Source of the DNA: Bacteroidales bacterium UBA4893
GTDB lineage: Bacteria > Bacteroidota > Bacteroidia > Bacteroidales > P3
Assembly: GCA_002399025.1 (NCBI GenBank)
Contig: DHCV01000040.1
Span: 1-64,000 of the forward strand
Reading direction: 5' to 3'
Length of the DNA: 64,000 nt
The notes beneath the pieces were generated by a model, which had not been told where the DNA came from, did not search any database, and saw nothing but the letters and a program-made list of their open reading frames with translations. This document shows, piece after piece, positions 1-7,653 of the stretch. The position numbers and the translations under genes are program-made. Positions within the stretch are counted from its first letter, which is position 1; every line of letters starts with the position of its first letter.

Positions 1-211
1 TCTTGGAATTAGGAGTAGAAGGGTAAATAGTCATTTTTGAATTAACTCGAGTGGAATAATTCCCAGCAATACCTCCATCATCGTAAATTGTACCGGTGTT
101 TGTTGTGTAGGCAACGTTGCCACTAACGGGCATAAGATAGGTTTGTGAGAAAACAGATATACTAATGATATTTATCATCAAGAACAATAAAATCTTAATA
201 CATCGTTTCAT
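1..211 (-). CDS. Secreted protein with CUB-like N-terminus (partial, runs off left edge)
   Basis: Only the first 70 codons lie in the window. The start at 211 opens a clear signal peptide (MKRCIK, then a hydrophobic stretch ending SVFSQ). After it comes a stretch with G-TIYDDGG-GNYS spacing followed by a TIYPST strand, which resembles the first strands of CUB-like domains common in secreted Bacteroidota proteins. Such domains bind ligands or mediate surface contacts; the catalytic or cargo part, if any, is outside the window. The call of a secreted protein is firm; the CUB assignment rests on a short segment and is tentative. Confidence 0.6.
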   Translation of the reverse strand, partial: MKRCIKILLFLMINIISISVFSQTYLMPVSGNVAYTTNTGTIYDDGGIAGNYSTRVNSKMTIYPSTPNSK

Positions 212-287
212 ACACAGTCTTTTTCTATATTCAATTTGAAGAGTAATACTCTAAATAATATACAACCAAATACTTGATTTGGTAAAC

Positions 288-1124
288 TTACTTCATAAAT
301 AAATTCATATATCCTTCCATTTCCTTCTGAACCTTCATAGCTTCTTTCCCTGCCATTGCTGCAAAGTCCTTAGTCTTATCTGCAAAAATAATTGCTCTTG
401 AAGAATTAACCAAAAGTCCACAATCCTTAGTCATACCATATTTAGAAACCTCTTCCAAAGAACCTCCTTGAGCTCCAACACCAGGAACAAGCAAAAAACT
501 CTCTGGTGCCAATTCCCTAATTCTTGTAAACATACTTGCTTGAGTTGCTCCACAAACAAACATCAAATTATCTTTAGTACCCCACTCTTGACTTTTCGTT
601 AAAACCTTTTCAAACAAAGGCTGACCTTCCTTATCCTCAATAAACTGAAAATCATTAGCTCCCTTATTGGAAGTTAGAGCAAGAAGAATTACCCACTTAT
701 CTTCATAAATTGTAAATGGCTTAACAGAATCCTCTCCCATATAAGGAGCAATAGTCATTGAATCGAAGTTAAAATCGCCTTTTGGGTCTAAGAATGCCTT
801 AGCATATTGTTCAGAAGTATTCCCAATATCTCCTCTTTTAGCATCAGCAATAGTAAAACATTCACCCCTAAACTGAGCAAGATAATCCATAGTTTTCTTT
901 AAAGAAATAAGCCCATTAATTCCTCTACTTTCATAGAAGGCTAAATTGGGTTTATAGGCAACAGTATAGGGAAGGGTAGCATCAATTATTGCTTTATTAA
1001 ATTCAAAAACAGGGTCTTGTTCATCAAGCAAATGAGAAGGAATTTTATTTATATCTGAATCTAAACCCACACAAAGAAAGGATTTCTTCTTTTCAATTAA
1101 GCTAATTAGTTCTTGACGTTTCAT
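288..1124 (-). CDS. pyrF: Orotidine 5'-phosphate decarboxylase
   Basis: Cytosolic enzyme that decarboxylates OMP to UMP, the last step of de novo pyrimidine synthesis. The 278-aa protein has the catalytic signature D94-A-K96-R-G-D99-I and the phosphate-binding loop PGVGAQGG at residues 214-221. The length and the DAKRGDIGNTS sequence fit the longer bacterial type 2 OMP decarboxylases. It lies one base downstream of lipB on the same strand, so translation is probably coupled. Another pyrimidine gene, pyrC, is far away at 49 kb, so the pathway is scattered. Confidence 0.95.
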   Translation of the reverse strand: MKRQELISLIEKKKSFLCVGLDSDINKIPSHLLDEQDPVFEFNKAIIDATLPYTVAYKPNLAFYESRGINGLISLKKTMDYLAQFRGECFTIADAKRGDIGNTSEQYAKAFLDPKGDFNFDSMTIAPYMGEDSVKPFTIYEDKWVILLALTSNKGANDFQFIEDKEGQPLFEKVLTKSQEWGTKDNLMFVCGATQASMFTRIRELAPESFLLVPGVGAQGGSLEEVSKYGMTKDCGLLVNSSRAIIFADKTKDFAAMAGKEAMKVQKEMEGYMNLFMK

Positions 1125-1125
1125 T

Positions 1126-1806
1126 TTATCTTTTCTTATTTATTAATTCAACAAAGTTATTATATAGTTTCTCTTTCACTTTCTCAATATCAAGCCTATC
1201 CCCAATTTCCTTTTCCATAGAAGTAACTCCCTTATCAACAAACCCACAAGGATTAATGAATTGGAAGTATTTTAGGTCAGTATTCACATTTAGAGCAAAC
1301 CCATGCATGGTAATATATCTTGACGCCCTAACACCAATAGCACAAATCTTTCTTGCGTTCCTATTGTCAGAATCAATCCAAACCCCTGTTGCACCATCCA
1401 ACCTATTGCAAATAATATCATACTCCTTCATAGTCCGTATAACCATTTCCTCAATAGTCCAAATATAGTCTTTTAATGATAAACCCAGAGTTTCAATATC
1501 TAAGATAGGGTAGCCAACAATCTGTCCAAAACCATGATAAGTTATATCTCCACCACGATTAGTTTTGTAGTAAGTAGCATTAATCTTCTTCAGGAAATCC
1601 TCATTTATCAAAAGATTATTAATCTCTCCATGCATTCCAAGAGTATATACATGAGGATGTTCGCAAAGAATAAAATCTTGCTTAATGTTAGAGTCCTTAG
1701 GATTACTCAGCTTTTCATCAATCTTCCCTTTGAAAATCATTTCTTGCTTATCCCAAGCCTCCTTATAATCAATTAAACCCCAATCAATATAATTTATATC
1801 TTTCAT
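1126..1806 (-). CDS. lipB: Octanoyl-[ACP]:protein N-octanoyltransferase
   Basis: Transfers octanoate from acyl carrier protein to lipoyl domains, the first step of endogenous lipoylation. The family signature RGGDITYHGFGQ is at residues 84-95; the catalytic pair is visible as Lys153 (RKICAIG) and Cys187 (NPCGF). 226 aa is a normal length. A TAnnTTTG promoter box lies about 25 bases upstream. It heads a two-gene unit with pyrF, whose start follows the lipB stop after a single base. Confidence 0.94.
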   Translation of the reverse strand: MKDINYIDWGLIDYKEAWDKQEMIFKGKIDEKLSNPKDSNIKQDFILCEHPHVYTLGMHGEINNLLINEDFLKKINATYYKTNRGGDITYHGFGQIVGYPILDIETLGLSLKDYIWTIEEMVIRTMKEYDIICNRLDGATGVWIDSDNRNARKICAIGVRASRYITMHGFALNVNTDLKYFQFINPCGFVDKGVTSMEKEIGDRLDIEKVKEKLYNNFVELINKKR

Positions 1807-1830
1807 TTTAGTATGTCAATTAACATTCTG

Positions 1831-1838
1831 CAAATGTA
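1831..1838 (-). promoter_or_regulatory. Bacteroidota -7 box upstream of lipB
   Basis: On the minus strand the sequence reads TACATTTG, an exact match to TAnnTTTG, 25 bases upstream of the lipB start. No convincing -33 TTTG is seen at the usual distance. Confidence 0.6.
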
Positions 1839-1990
1839 AAGAATATTTTTCAACTAAATAAGACATTAAACCAATTAATTTAGCATAGGAGAGATTAAAT
1901 AAGATTTGCAATAACAAGCTTAAAGAATTTAAAGGCATAGATGACGATGGGAGTTGTTCCTTTAGAGTTTTAAGTTTATAAGGAAAAGGT

Positions 1991-2084
1991 TAAATAAGAA
2001 ATACGGTAATTTAATTTTTTGCTGAAAAACTTAAATAAGAAACGTGGTAATTTAATTTTTTGCTGAAAAACTTAAATAAGAAAG
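1991..2084. repeat. 41-bp tandem repeat next to the fic promoter
   Basis: Two full copies of a 41-bp unit starting TTAAATAAGAAA (unit starts near 1991 and 2032) and the head of a third at 2073. A related CTTAAATAAGA occurs again at about 2112 and weaker ones near 1853 and 1896. The array sits immediately upstream of the -7 box of the fic gene, so it could hold regulator sites; that role is an inference. The rest of the 1807-2159 gap is AT-rich with no gene seen. Confidence 0.75.
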
Positions 2085-2093
2085 ATTTTATAT

Positions 2094-2101
2094 TAACTTT
2101 G
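2094..2101 (+). promoter_or_regulatory. -7 box for fic
   Basis: TAACTTTG matches TAnnTTTG and lies 58 bases upstream of the fic start, directly after the 41-bp tandem repeats. Confidence 0.6.
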
Positions 2102-2159
2102 CAGGATATTCCTTAAATAAGATTGAGGGTATTTTAGTTTTTTCTAATTATTACGAGAT

Positions 2160-3284
2160 ATGAAGAATTTTAAGGCTGGAGCTTATGTAAATCAAGGCAC
2201 TTATAAGTGTTTTATTCCAAATTTAATAAATAAGGAATGGATTTTGGATGATATGGAGATGATTACTCTTTTAAGCAAAGCTGATAGGATGTTAGGTCGA
2301 TTGGATATGTATTCAGAGCATATACCTAATATTGATTTATTTATCAGTATGCATATAATGAAGGAGGCTACTCAATCATCTAAAATTGAAGGCACTCAAA
2401 CAAATATTGAGGATGCATTATTATCAAAAGAGGATGTTCCATTAGATAAAAGAGAGGATTGGAATGAGGTGCATAATTATATTAATGCTATGAATAATGC
2501 TATTGAAATGTTAGGAGAATTACCATTTTCTTCAAGGTTAATAAGAAATACACATAAAGTATTATTAGAAGGGGTAAGAGGGAAACATAAGCAACCTGGT
2601 GAATATAGAAAAAGTCAAAATTGGATTGGAGGGAGGAATATTAATGATGCTATTTTTGTACCACCAGTTCATTCTTATATTAATGATTTGATGGACGATT
2701 TGGAAAAGTTTGTGCATAACGATAATATTTATTTGCCTGATTTATTAAAAATTGCAATTATTCACTATCAATTTGAAACTATACATCCTTTTTTAGATGG
2801 GAACGGTAGGATAGGTAGATTATTGATAACTCTTTATTTAGTTGATAAAGGAATATTAAAAAGACCAGTTTTATATCTTTCTGATTATTTGGAGAAACGT
2901 CGAAACTCTTATTATTCTTTAATGATGAAAGTCAGAGAAGAGAGTAAAATTAATGATTGGTTAAAGTTCTTTCTAAGTGGTGTAATAGAAACTACTGACA
3001 ATGGAGTTAAGACATTTGAAAAAATTCTTGTTCTTCAAAAAGATATTGAAACTAAGATTCAAAGTTTGGGTAGCCGTTCAGCGAATGCTTTAAAAGTAAT
3101 TAACGAACTTTATATAAGACCAATAATAGATGCGAATACTATATCTGAAATAACTAATTTGAGCTTAGTTTCTTCTTATAAATTAATTGCCGAGCTACTA
3201 AGAGTAGGTGTGCTCAAAGAAGTTACGGGAGGAAAAAGAAAAAGAATTTATATGTTTAGAGATTATATGGATATTTTTAATTGA
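2160..3284 (+). CDS. Fic family protein (class II, auto-inhibited)
   Basis: Fic proteins modify hydroxyl side chains of target proteins, usually by AMPylation. The complete active-site loop H209-PFLDGNGRIG-R220 is present, so it should be active. An N-terminal Fic_N type domain carries the inhibitory motif S73xxxE77-G78, which places it in class II, where the inhibitory helix is in the same chain ahead of the Fic core. The C-terminal 80 residues look like a winged helix (ITNLSLVSSYKLIAELLRVG). 374 aa is typical of this Bacteroidota architecture. It stands alone between tandem repeats (5') and a REP-like cluster (3'), with no antitoxin gene beside it; target unknown. Confidence 0.9.
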   Translation: MKNFKAGAYVNQGTYKCFIPNLINKEWILDDMEMITLLSKADRMLGRLDMYSEHIPNIDLFISMHIMKEATQSSKIEGTQTNIEDALLSKEDVPLDKREDWNEVHNYINAMNNAIEMLGELPFSSRLIRNTHKVLLEGVRGKHKQPGEYRKSQNWIGGRNINDAIFVPPVHSYINDLMDDLEKFVHNDNIYLPDLLKIAIIHYQFETIHPFLDGNGRIGRLLITLYLVDKGILKRPVLYLSDYLEKRRNSYYSLMMKVREESKINDWLKFFLSGVIETTDNGVKTFEKILVLQKDIETKIQSLGSRSANALKVINELYIRPIIDANTISEITNLSLVSSYKLIAELLRVGVLKEVTGGKRKRIYMFRDYMDIFN

Positions 3285-3291
3285 TTACTAT

Positions 3292-3576
3292 TCCGTCGTG
3301 CGGGAATTTTTGCTAAGGTAAGCGGCAAGCCGATAAGTATTACCACACTCCTTTATTATTAGGATATTTTATCCGATAGATTATTGTTGTATGTGAAGTT
3401 ACGGATTAAAAATCCTTATAATAATATAGTGCGGGAGTACAAATCCCGCAGGACGGTAAATCCCGCACGACGGAAGGATATGTTATCCTTTATATTATTG
3501 TTATAGATGAAGTTACGGATTAAAAAATCCTTATAGTAATATAGTGCGGGAGTAGGAAATCCCGCACGACGGAATC
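3292..3576. repeat. REP-like palindromic repeat cluster (family 1)
   Basis: Several units built from two adjacent hairpins: a GC-rich arm pair (CCGTCGTGCGGGA / TCCCGCACGACGG) and a second pair GGATT-N3-AATCC, linked by TATAATAATATAGTG-like spacer. The cluster occupies nearly the whole space between fic and the next minus-strand gene. Other copies: 34490-34643, 34735-34855, 39139-39200, 39784-39915. A TACCGC/GCCATAGCAAG-like arm is also shared with the 34.75 kb copy. Such elements may act as transcription stops between the convergent genes. Confidence 0.85.
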
Positions 3577-3723
3577 TTTATAGTCAATTCCCTTAACTTT
3601 AAATTCATCAAGCTCAAGAATAGCCTTATTGCTTTCTTTAAGCAAATCTTCCTCGATAGCTACACTGTCAATAAGTGCTTTTTTATAGAAACCTAATAAT
3701 GTTTGGTGTTGGGTTATTGTCAT
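3520..3723 (-). pseudogene. Possible gene fragment whose 3' end is supplied by a repeat
   Basis: A 67-codon frame overlaps the 3' end of the lipoprotein gene by 41 bases. Residues 1-52 (GFYKKALIDSVAIEEDLL, then Glu/Lys-rich) look protein-like, but the last 15 residues are translated from the REP-like palindrome. I do not recognise the protein. It may be a broken gene truncated by repeat insertion, or a chance frame. Confidence 0.25.
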
Positions 3724-4456
3724 AATGTATATTTTTATATTTATCTAATATCTTTTTACTTTGCATAATTAAATCATTTGTAGATTTTGAAGTGTTAGGG
3801 GTTGGCATATATAAAATAATTACACCGTCTGCTGTTATCTCTACAGCAACACCCATCTCCCCATTAGGAGAAGCAAATAAATATATTCCATCTTGATATG
3901 TAATTGGCACATATCTTTCAGCAAGTTGTTTTGGTACATTTACACTTGTTAATGAATGAGTAGTTATACAAGATTTAAGATATGAATTTTCGAGCATATA
4001 TATACATCTGTATATATTAGAGTTCTCTCCTTCGTATAAAAGCATTCCTTCATCAGCTCTTAATAATGTTCTTGTTTCATAGTTCATTATATAATTACCT
4101 ATTTCTCCAAAGAAAAATAGGGGTTCTTTATATACATTATAAATACCTCTTACATCAATTTTGCATGATTTGGATTGTGAGTTTGATTTTATAATTAAAT
4201 CTGTACTTCCTATAATTATTCCTTTGATTTTAATATTGTTTTGTCCTTTTGTTGCAGAAATATGAATTGGATTATATTCAAGTGTATAGTCTGCATTGGC
4301 TTTAATTGGAATAATAATTGAATCATTACAATATACAGAAGCATATTCTTGTAATTCTATATCTGTAATTAATGTTTCTTGTTCTTCAGGTTGTTCTTCT
4401 TTACATCCAATAAAAAACATTGGAGTTAGTAATAATAAAAATAATAATTTTTTCAT
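3683..4456 (-). CDS. Putative lipoprotein, unknown function
   Basis: 257 aa with a type II signal peptide: MKKLLFLLLLTPMFFIG then Cys18, followed by Glu-rich residues (KEEQPEEQE). The rest is predicted beta-rich (short alternating hydrophobic strands, for example TDLIIKSNSQSKSCKIDV), in keeping with an Ig-like fold followed by a second globular part, but no family is recognised. It starts 27 bases after the preceding membrane protein gene on the same strand and is probably cotranscribed with it. The 3' end runs into a short overlapping frame and a repeat cluster. Confidence 0.7.
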   Translation of the reverse strand: MKKLLFLLLLTPMFFIGCKEEQPEEQETLITDIELQEYASVYCNDSIIIPIKANADYTLEYNPIHISATKGQNNIKIKGIIIGSTDLIIKSNSQSKSCKIDVRGIYNVYKEPLFFFGEIGNYIMNYETRTLLRADEGMLLYEGENSNIYRCIYMLENSYLKSCITTHSLTSVNVPKQLAERYVPITYQDGIYLFASPNGEMGVAVEITADGVIILYMPTPNTSKSTNDLIMQSKKILDKYKNIHYDNNPTPNIIRFL

Positions 4457-4483
4457 TTTCTCTCTTTTTTATGGGTTAATAAA

Positions 4484-5206
4484 TTAAAACGATATTGAGG
4501 CATTAAGTCCAATTACTTGATTTGACTTGTTGTTAATATTTAGTACTCTGTAATCAGGTGAAAAAGATAAGTATTTATTATCCCCTAAGTTAATAGATGC
4601 TAATCTATTTCTATTTATTATTTCTGCACTAATATTTGCGTCTATTATCCCTACAATTGTACATATTAATGAACTAATTCCAGAAACTATTAAGTAAAGT
4701 TCTTTATCTTTTGAAGTGGAGTATAAATTATAAATCAATAAAGTGTTACTTGCTGTTCCCCATAAAAAAAATGCTATTCCTTTTCCAACTTCTTCATTAT
4801 AAAACTGACCACCACCAGGTATGAATATTGACATAAGAGTTGCAATTCCTGCATTTCTATATGGTATTCTTTCTAGGAATGTATATGAATGATTATTTGT
4901 TATTTGATTATTTGTTGCTTGATTATTTGTTGTTTGATTATTTTTTTGAGGTTTTGGCTCTTCAGCTTTTAATATTGGTCTTAACTCTTTTGATATCTTT
5001 TCTATATTATTTTTATGTATTTCATTTATTCCTTGATGAGTTCTTATTGCTACATAAGAATTCTCATCTTTAAGAATCTCTCCAACATAAACAATACCAT
5101 TTTTGAGATATACAACATCTTGTAACGCTTCTGGCTCTTGAGCAAATAGATTTGAAGTTAATGTTACTGATAATACTGCAACTAAAACTAATAATACTTT
5201 TTTCAT
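4484..5206 (-). CDS. Signal-peptide-bearing small membrane protein, function unknown
   Basis: 240 aa. Residues 1-22 form a signal peptide (cleavage after NLFA). Residues 30-75 form a short beta domain (VVYLKNGIVYVGEIL...), then an Asn/Gln/Thr low-complexity linker made of repeated NNQ units, then three hydrophobic segments from about residue 115 containing IPGGGQFYNEE-GKG. That Pro-Gly-Gly-Gln-Phe-Tyr signature resembles TM2/DUF5683-like membrane proteins of Bacteroidota. A -7 box lies 59 bases upstream. Likely first gene of a two-gene envelope unit with the lipoprotein. Confidence 0.7.
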   Translation of the reverse strand: MKKVLLVLVAVLSVTLTSNLFAQEPEALQDVVYLKNGIVYVGEILKDENSYVAIRTHQGINEIHKNNIEKISKELRPILKAEEPKPQKNNQTTNNQATNNQITNNHSYTFLERIPYRNAGIATLMSIFIPGGGQFYNEEVGKGIAFFLWGTASNTLLIYNLYSTSKDKELYLIVSGISSLICTIVGIIDANISAEIINRNRLASINLGDNKYLSFSPDYRVLNINNKSNQVIGLNASISF

Positions 5207-5264
5207 GATATTGTAGATTTAATGGGTTAATTGTGGTGTTTTCTATTCCACTTTTTGAACACTG

Positions 5265-5272
5265 CAAATGTA
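5265..5272 (-). promoter_or_regulatory. -7 box for the 4484-5206 gene
   Basis: Minus strand reads TACATTTG followed by GCAGTG, an exact TAnnTTTG match, 59 bases upstream of the start codon. Confidence 0.6.
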
Positions 5273-5384
5273 TAAAAATTAAATAGAATAAAAAAATAAA
5301 TTGACAAAAAATTAAAAAATCATATATACATATCATTATTCTTTGTAATTTAGTGGCATTAAAAAAATCAAACAAGAAAGAATT

Positions 5385-7202
5385 ATGGATATAGAAGAGA
5401 AATTAAATTTCATAGTTGATAACAAAGATACTGAAGAGGTAAAATATCCTCATGTTTATAAGCTATTTGAAGATATTGAAATCGATCAAGAAAGTGAAGT
5501 ATTTAATATTTGGATGGATAAAATAGAAGAAAAAATAGATGTGAAAATAAAGTATATAGAAAATTATTGCAAGGAAATGAAATGTGATTTTATGATTGCT
5601 CTTTATACGGTTTACAAAAGACTTAAAGAAAAACCATACTTGTGTCATTTCTATAATAATCAGACTCCTAAGTATGCATACTATAGTTATTCTTTATTAC
5701 ATTCTTTATTTTGGAGTTATAGGTCATTTCCTCCTGATTCTAATGTAGAAGAAGAAAACAAAAGATATAAAACTTGTTTAAAGCAGATGTTTGAAATTCT
5801 CGATACTAACAGCAAAGATTTTAATTCACAGAATGCAATGCTTATTGGTTTTCATGATTTTTATGATATACCAATATTAGAGATTCAAAAAAACGACATC
5901 GATTGTGCCTATTTAGAAAGGCTTATTTCTTCTTATGCTGAAGAAAGAAAAGCTAATCCTGAACCTTATATTAAAAAACAGAAGATTTCTATCGTTAAAG
6001 AGAATTTTCATACTGAATTTTGGGAATTAGAAAATGAATTTTATATACTTAAAGACGGTATTATCATTAACAAAGATGCAGAAGTAAATAAGCCGACCAA
6101 TGAGGTTATTACTCAAGTAATTCAAAACCCAAATAATAGTAAAGACGAAAATATCTTTGAAAAAGAGCCATACTATCGATTGTATCAGCAAATTATTAAT
6201 GATAATTTTAATAATAAAATGCTGGTAACATATATTAGTAAGATATTGGAAGATGATTATCAAATTCTTTCATTAAGAGAAGAATTCAATTTCTTTTTTG
6301 ATAAATCAGCTGAATCAATAGTAGATTATATATGTGAAAGTAAAAAAAGATACACAGATACACAAGCAAAACAAATAAGCTTAGTGTCAAATCATTTAGA
6401 AATCATACTTGCTTATTTTGAATCTGACAAACAAATAACTCCATTATTTATTGAGAAAGTAACTTTATTTAGAGATAAAATACCCTGTTTATCTAAAATA
6501 TTAGATATTATTACAAAAAATAATTCAAAAAAAATTAAAGATGTAGAAAATAATTTGAGTAAGGTTTGGATGTATAATCAACTAATTGATATTCTTGAAA
6601 AACTTCCTTTATTTCAAGATAAAGAGTGTATTAAGCAACAAAATGAAATAATTGATAATTATATTACTAAACTTAATATTGAAAAGAAAAGTATTGATGT
6701 ATATCAAAATGATAGAGAAAATCTAATTAATGAAATCATTTTAGATATAAATTCTATTATAAATAAAACAAAGAAGAATGATATAATAGTAATAGAAGAA
6801 AAAAAAGATTCTATTATTGATGAGCATGAAGAGATCTATAAAGAAATTCAAAAAAAACTCAATAATTACATTTCATATGACGGAGTTGAAAAATATAAGA
6901 CAATGATTAATTATAAAATCAATAATAAAAACTTTAATAATATTGATGGAAGAAGTTATTTCGTAATGAATAGTAATACAAAAAGAGATATCTGTAAATT
7001 TGCTCAATGTTTTAATATTACACTTAAGGAAGCTGAAAAAATATTTAAAAACATAGAAAAGAAAAATATTAATCTTAATACTAAAGATTCAGTTACAATA
7101 AATATGACAGACCCCAATGATTTTGAAAAAGCATTAATTGAAGTAAGAAATAAATGTTTACACAAGATTAATCCAGAAAAATTCAAATTATTAGAAAAAT
7201 AA
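5385..7202 (+). CDS. Module A protein of unknown function (605 aa)
   Basis: No family recognised; predicted cytosolic, Lys/Glu/Asn-rich and largely helical. Residues about 1-225 resemble the N-terminal part of the 400-aa protein at 33202-34404: both have a W-M/W-E-K helix, ENYCKEMKCDFMIALYTVY versus EKYCNKNECDFLTAILSIY, and a shared ERKANPEPYIK versus ERQNNPETYIK segment. The C-terminal regions differ. The gene precedes a strong terminator and then the structured leader of the small gene/ATPase/toprim-like genes, exactly as its relative does in module B, so it belongs to the same accessory unit but has its own transcript. Confidence 0.7.
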   Translation: MDIEEKLNFIVDNKDTEEVKYPHVYKLFEDIEIDQESEVFNIWMDKIEEKIDVKIKYIENYCKEMKCDFMIALYTVYKRLKEKPYLCHFYNNQTPKYAYYSYSLLHSLFWSYRSFPPDSNVEEENKRYKTCLKQMFEILDTNSKDFNSQNAMLIGFHDFYDIPILEIQKNDIDCAYLERLISSYAEERKANPEPYIKKQKISIVKENFHTEFWELENEFYILKDGIIINKDAEVNKPTNEVITQVIQNPNNSKDENIFEKEPYYRLYQQIINDNFNNKMLVTYISKILEDDYQILSLREEFNFFFDKSAESIVDYICESKKRYTDTQAKQISLVSNHLEIILAYFESDKQITPLFIEKVTLFRDKIPCLSKILDIITKNNSKKIKDVENNLSKVWMYNQLIDILEKLPLFQDKECIKQQNEIIDNYITKLNIEKKSIDVYQNDRENLINEIILDINSIINKTKKNDIIVIEEKKDSIIDEHEEIYKEIQKKLNNYISYDGVEKYKTMINYKINNKNFNNIDGRSYFVMNSNTKRDICKFAQCFNITLKEAEKIFKNIEKKNINLNTKDSVTINMTDPNDFEKALIEVRNKCLHKINPEKFKLLEK

Positions 7203-7284
7203 AACTTACTTTTTGCAGGTACATTCGCTAGGTGTACGACTGACTTTTTTAATATAAGTTACTCACCCTTTAGTAACATTACAA

Positions 7285-7330
7285 AAACCCTCATTAATCA
7301 ATTGTATTAGTGGGGGTTTCTTATTTTCTA
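7285..7330 (+). terminator. Rho-independent terminator of the 605-aa gene
   Basis: 14-bp stem, AAACCCTCATTAAT (7285-7298) with ATTAGTGGGGGTTT (7306-7319), 7-nt loop, all positions paired with two G-U pairs, followed by CTTATTTTCT. Confidence 0.8.
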
Positions 7331-7371
7331 TTTGTCAGTTTTCTTCTTAAAAACCTTCTGTTTTTGACAAA

Positions 7372-7424
7372 GTTACTCCATAAGTTACTCATCGCTTTAC
7401 TCACTATTTTACTCGCCTTAACTC
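7372..7424 (+). repeat. 12-bp direct repeats (iteron-like)
   Basis: The core [G/T]TTACTC starts at 7372, 7384, 7396 and 7408, an exact 12-bp period, with a degenerate fifth (TTAACTC) at 7418. They lie between the terminator and the conserved leader, upstream of a replication-like gene set. An isolated GTTACTC also occurs at 7258. Sites for a replication initiator or a repressor are both possible. Confidence 0.7.
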
Positions 7425-7468
7425 GTTGTTACTATGTATTATAATTGAGAAAGTCGCCGTAATATTGC

Positions 7469-7620
7469 CGTGTCAAACAACAAGAAAAGTTCTTGTTTTG
7501 AATTTGGCTCTTTGAAAAAGGAAAGAGGGTAAGAAGTAGCTACTCTTATCTAAGTTAATTTAAAAAGCAAGATGTAAATAGCTTTTTGATTAATGGAGAT
7601 AAAACCCTCTTCCTTAAGCA
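7469..7620 (+). ncRNA. Conserved structured leader of module A (candidate cis-acting RNA)
   Basis: Almost identical to the leader of module B. Hairpin H1: AACAAGAA/TTCTTGTT (7479-7486 and 7490-7497). Outer stem P1: 7518-7530 with 7604-7615, 12 bp with one bulged A (GG-A-AAGAGGGT with ACCCTCTT-CC). Inside P1: H2 around the palindrome AGTAGCTACT (7530-7548) and H3 AAAAAGC/GCTTTTT (7562-7568 and 7581-7587). P1, H2 and H3 give a three-way junction. The 5' arm of P1 can instead pair as CTCTTT/AAAGAG (7508-7513 with 7522-7527). It ends about 30 bases before the small gene, so it is a 5' leader; a replication or transfer origin is the alternative. Confidence 0.6.
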
Positions 7621-7653
7621 AGGATATTATTTAACAAATAATTTTTGATTCAG

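Larger units (their letters stand above)
7203..7644 (+). other. Module A intergenic region
   Basis: 442 bases without a gene. It holds, in order, the terminator of the 605-aa gene, a run of 12-bp direct repeats, a near-consensus -7 box (TAATATTG, 7461-7468) and a structured leader conserved with module B. Each is listed separately. Confidence 0.7.

Noticed and set aside
2160..3284. Fic protein as toxin of a Fic-antitoxin pair
   Set aside because: The inhibitory S-x3-E-G motif is in the same chain (class II) and no small antitoxin gene precedes it.
5070..5375. 101-codon minus-strand frame
   Set aside because: Overlaps the signal-peptide region and promoter of the 4484-5206 gene in another frame, with low-complexity Phe/Ile content.
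7469..7620. Retron or group II intron RNA
   Set aside because: No reverse transcriptase gene is nearby and no domain V-like or retron msr/msd layout is seen.
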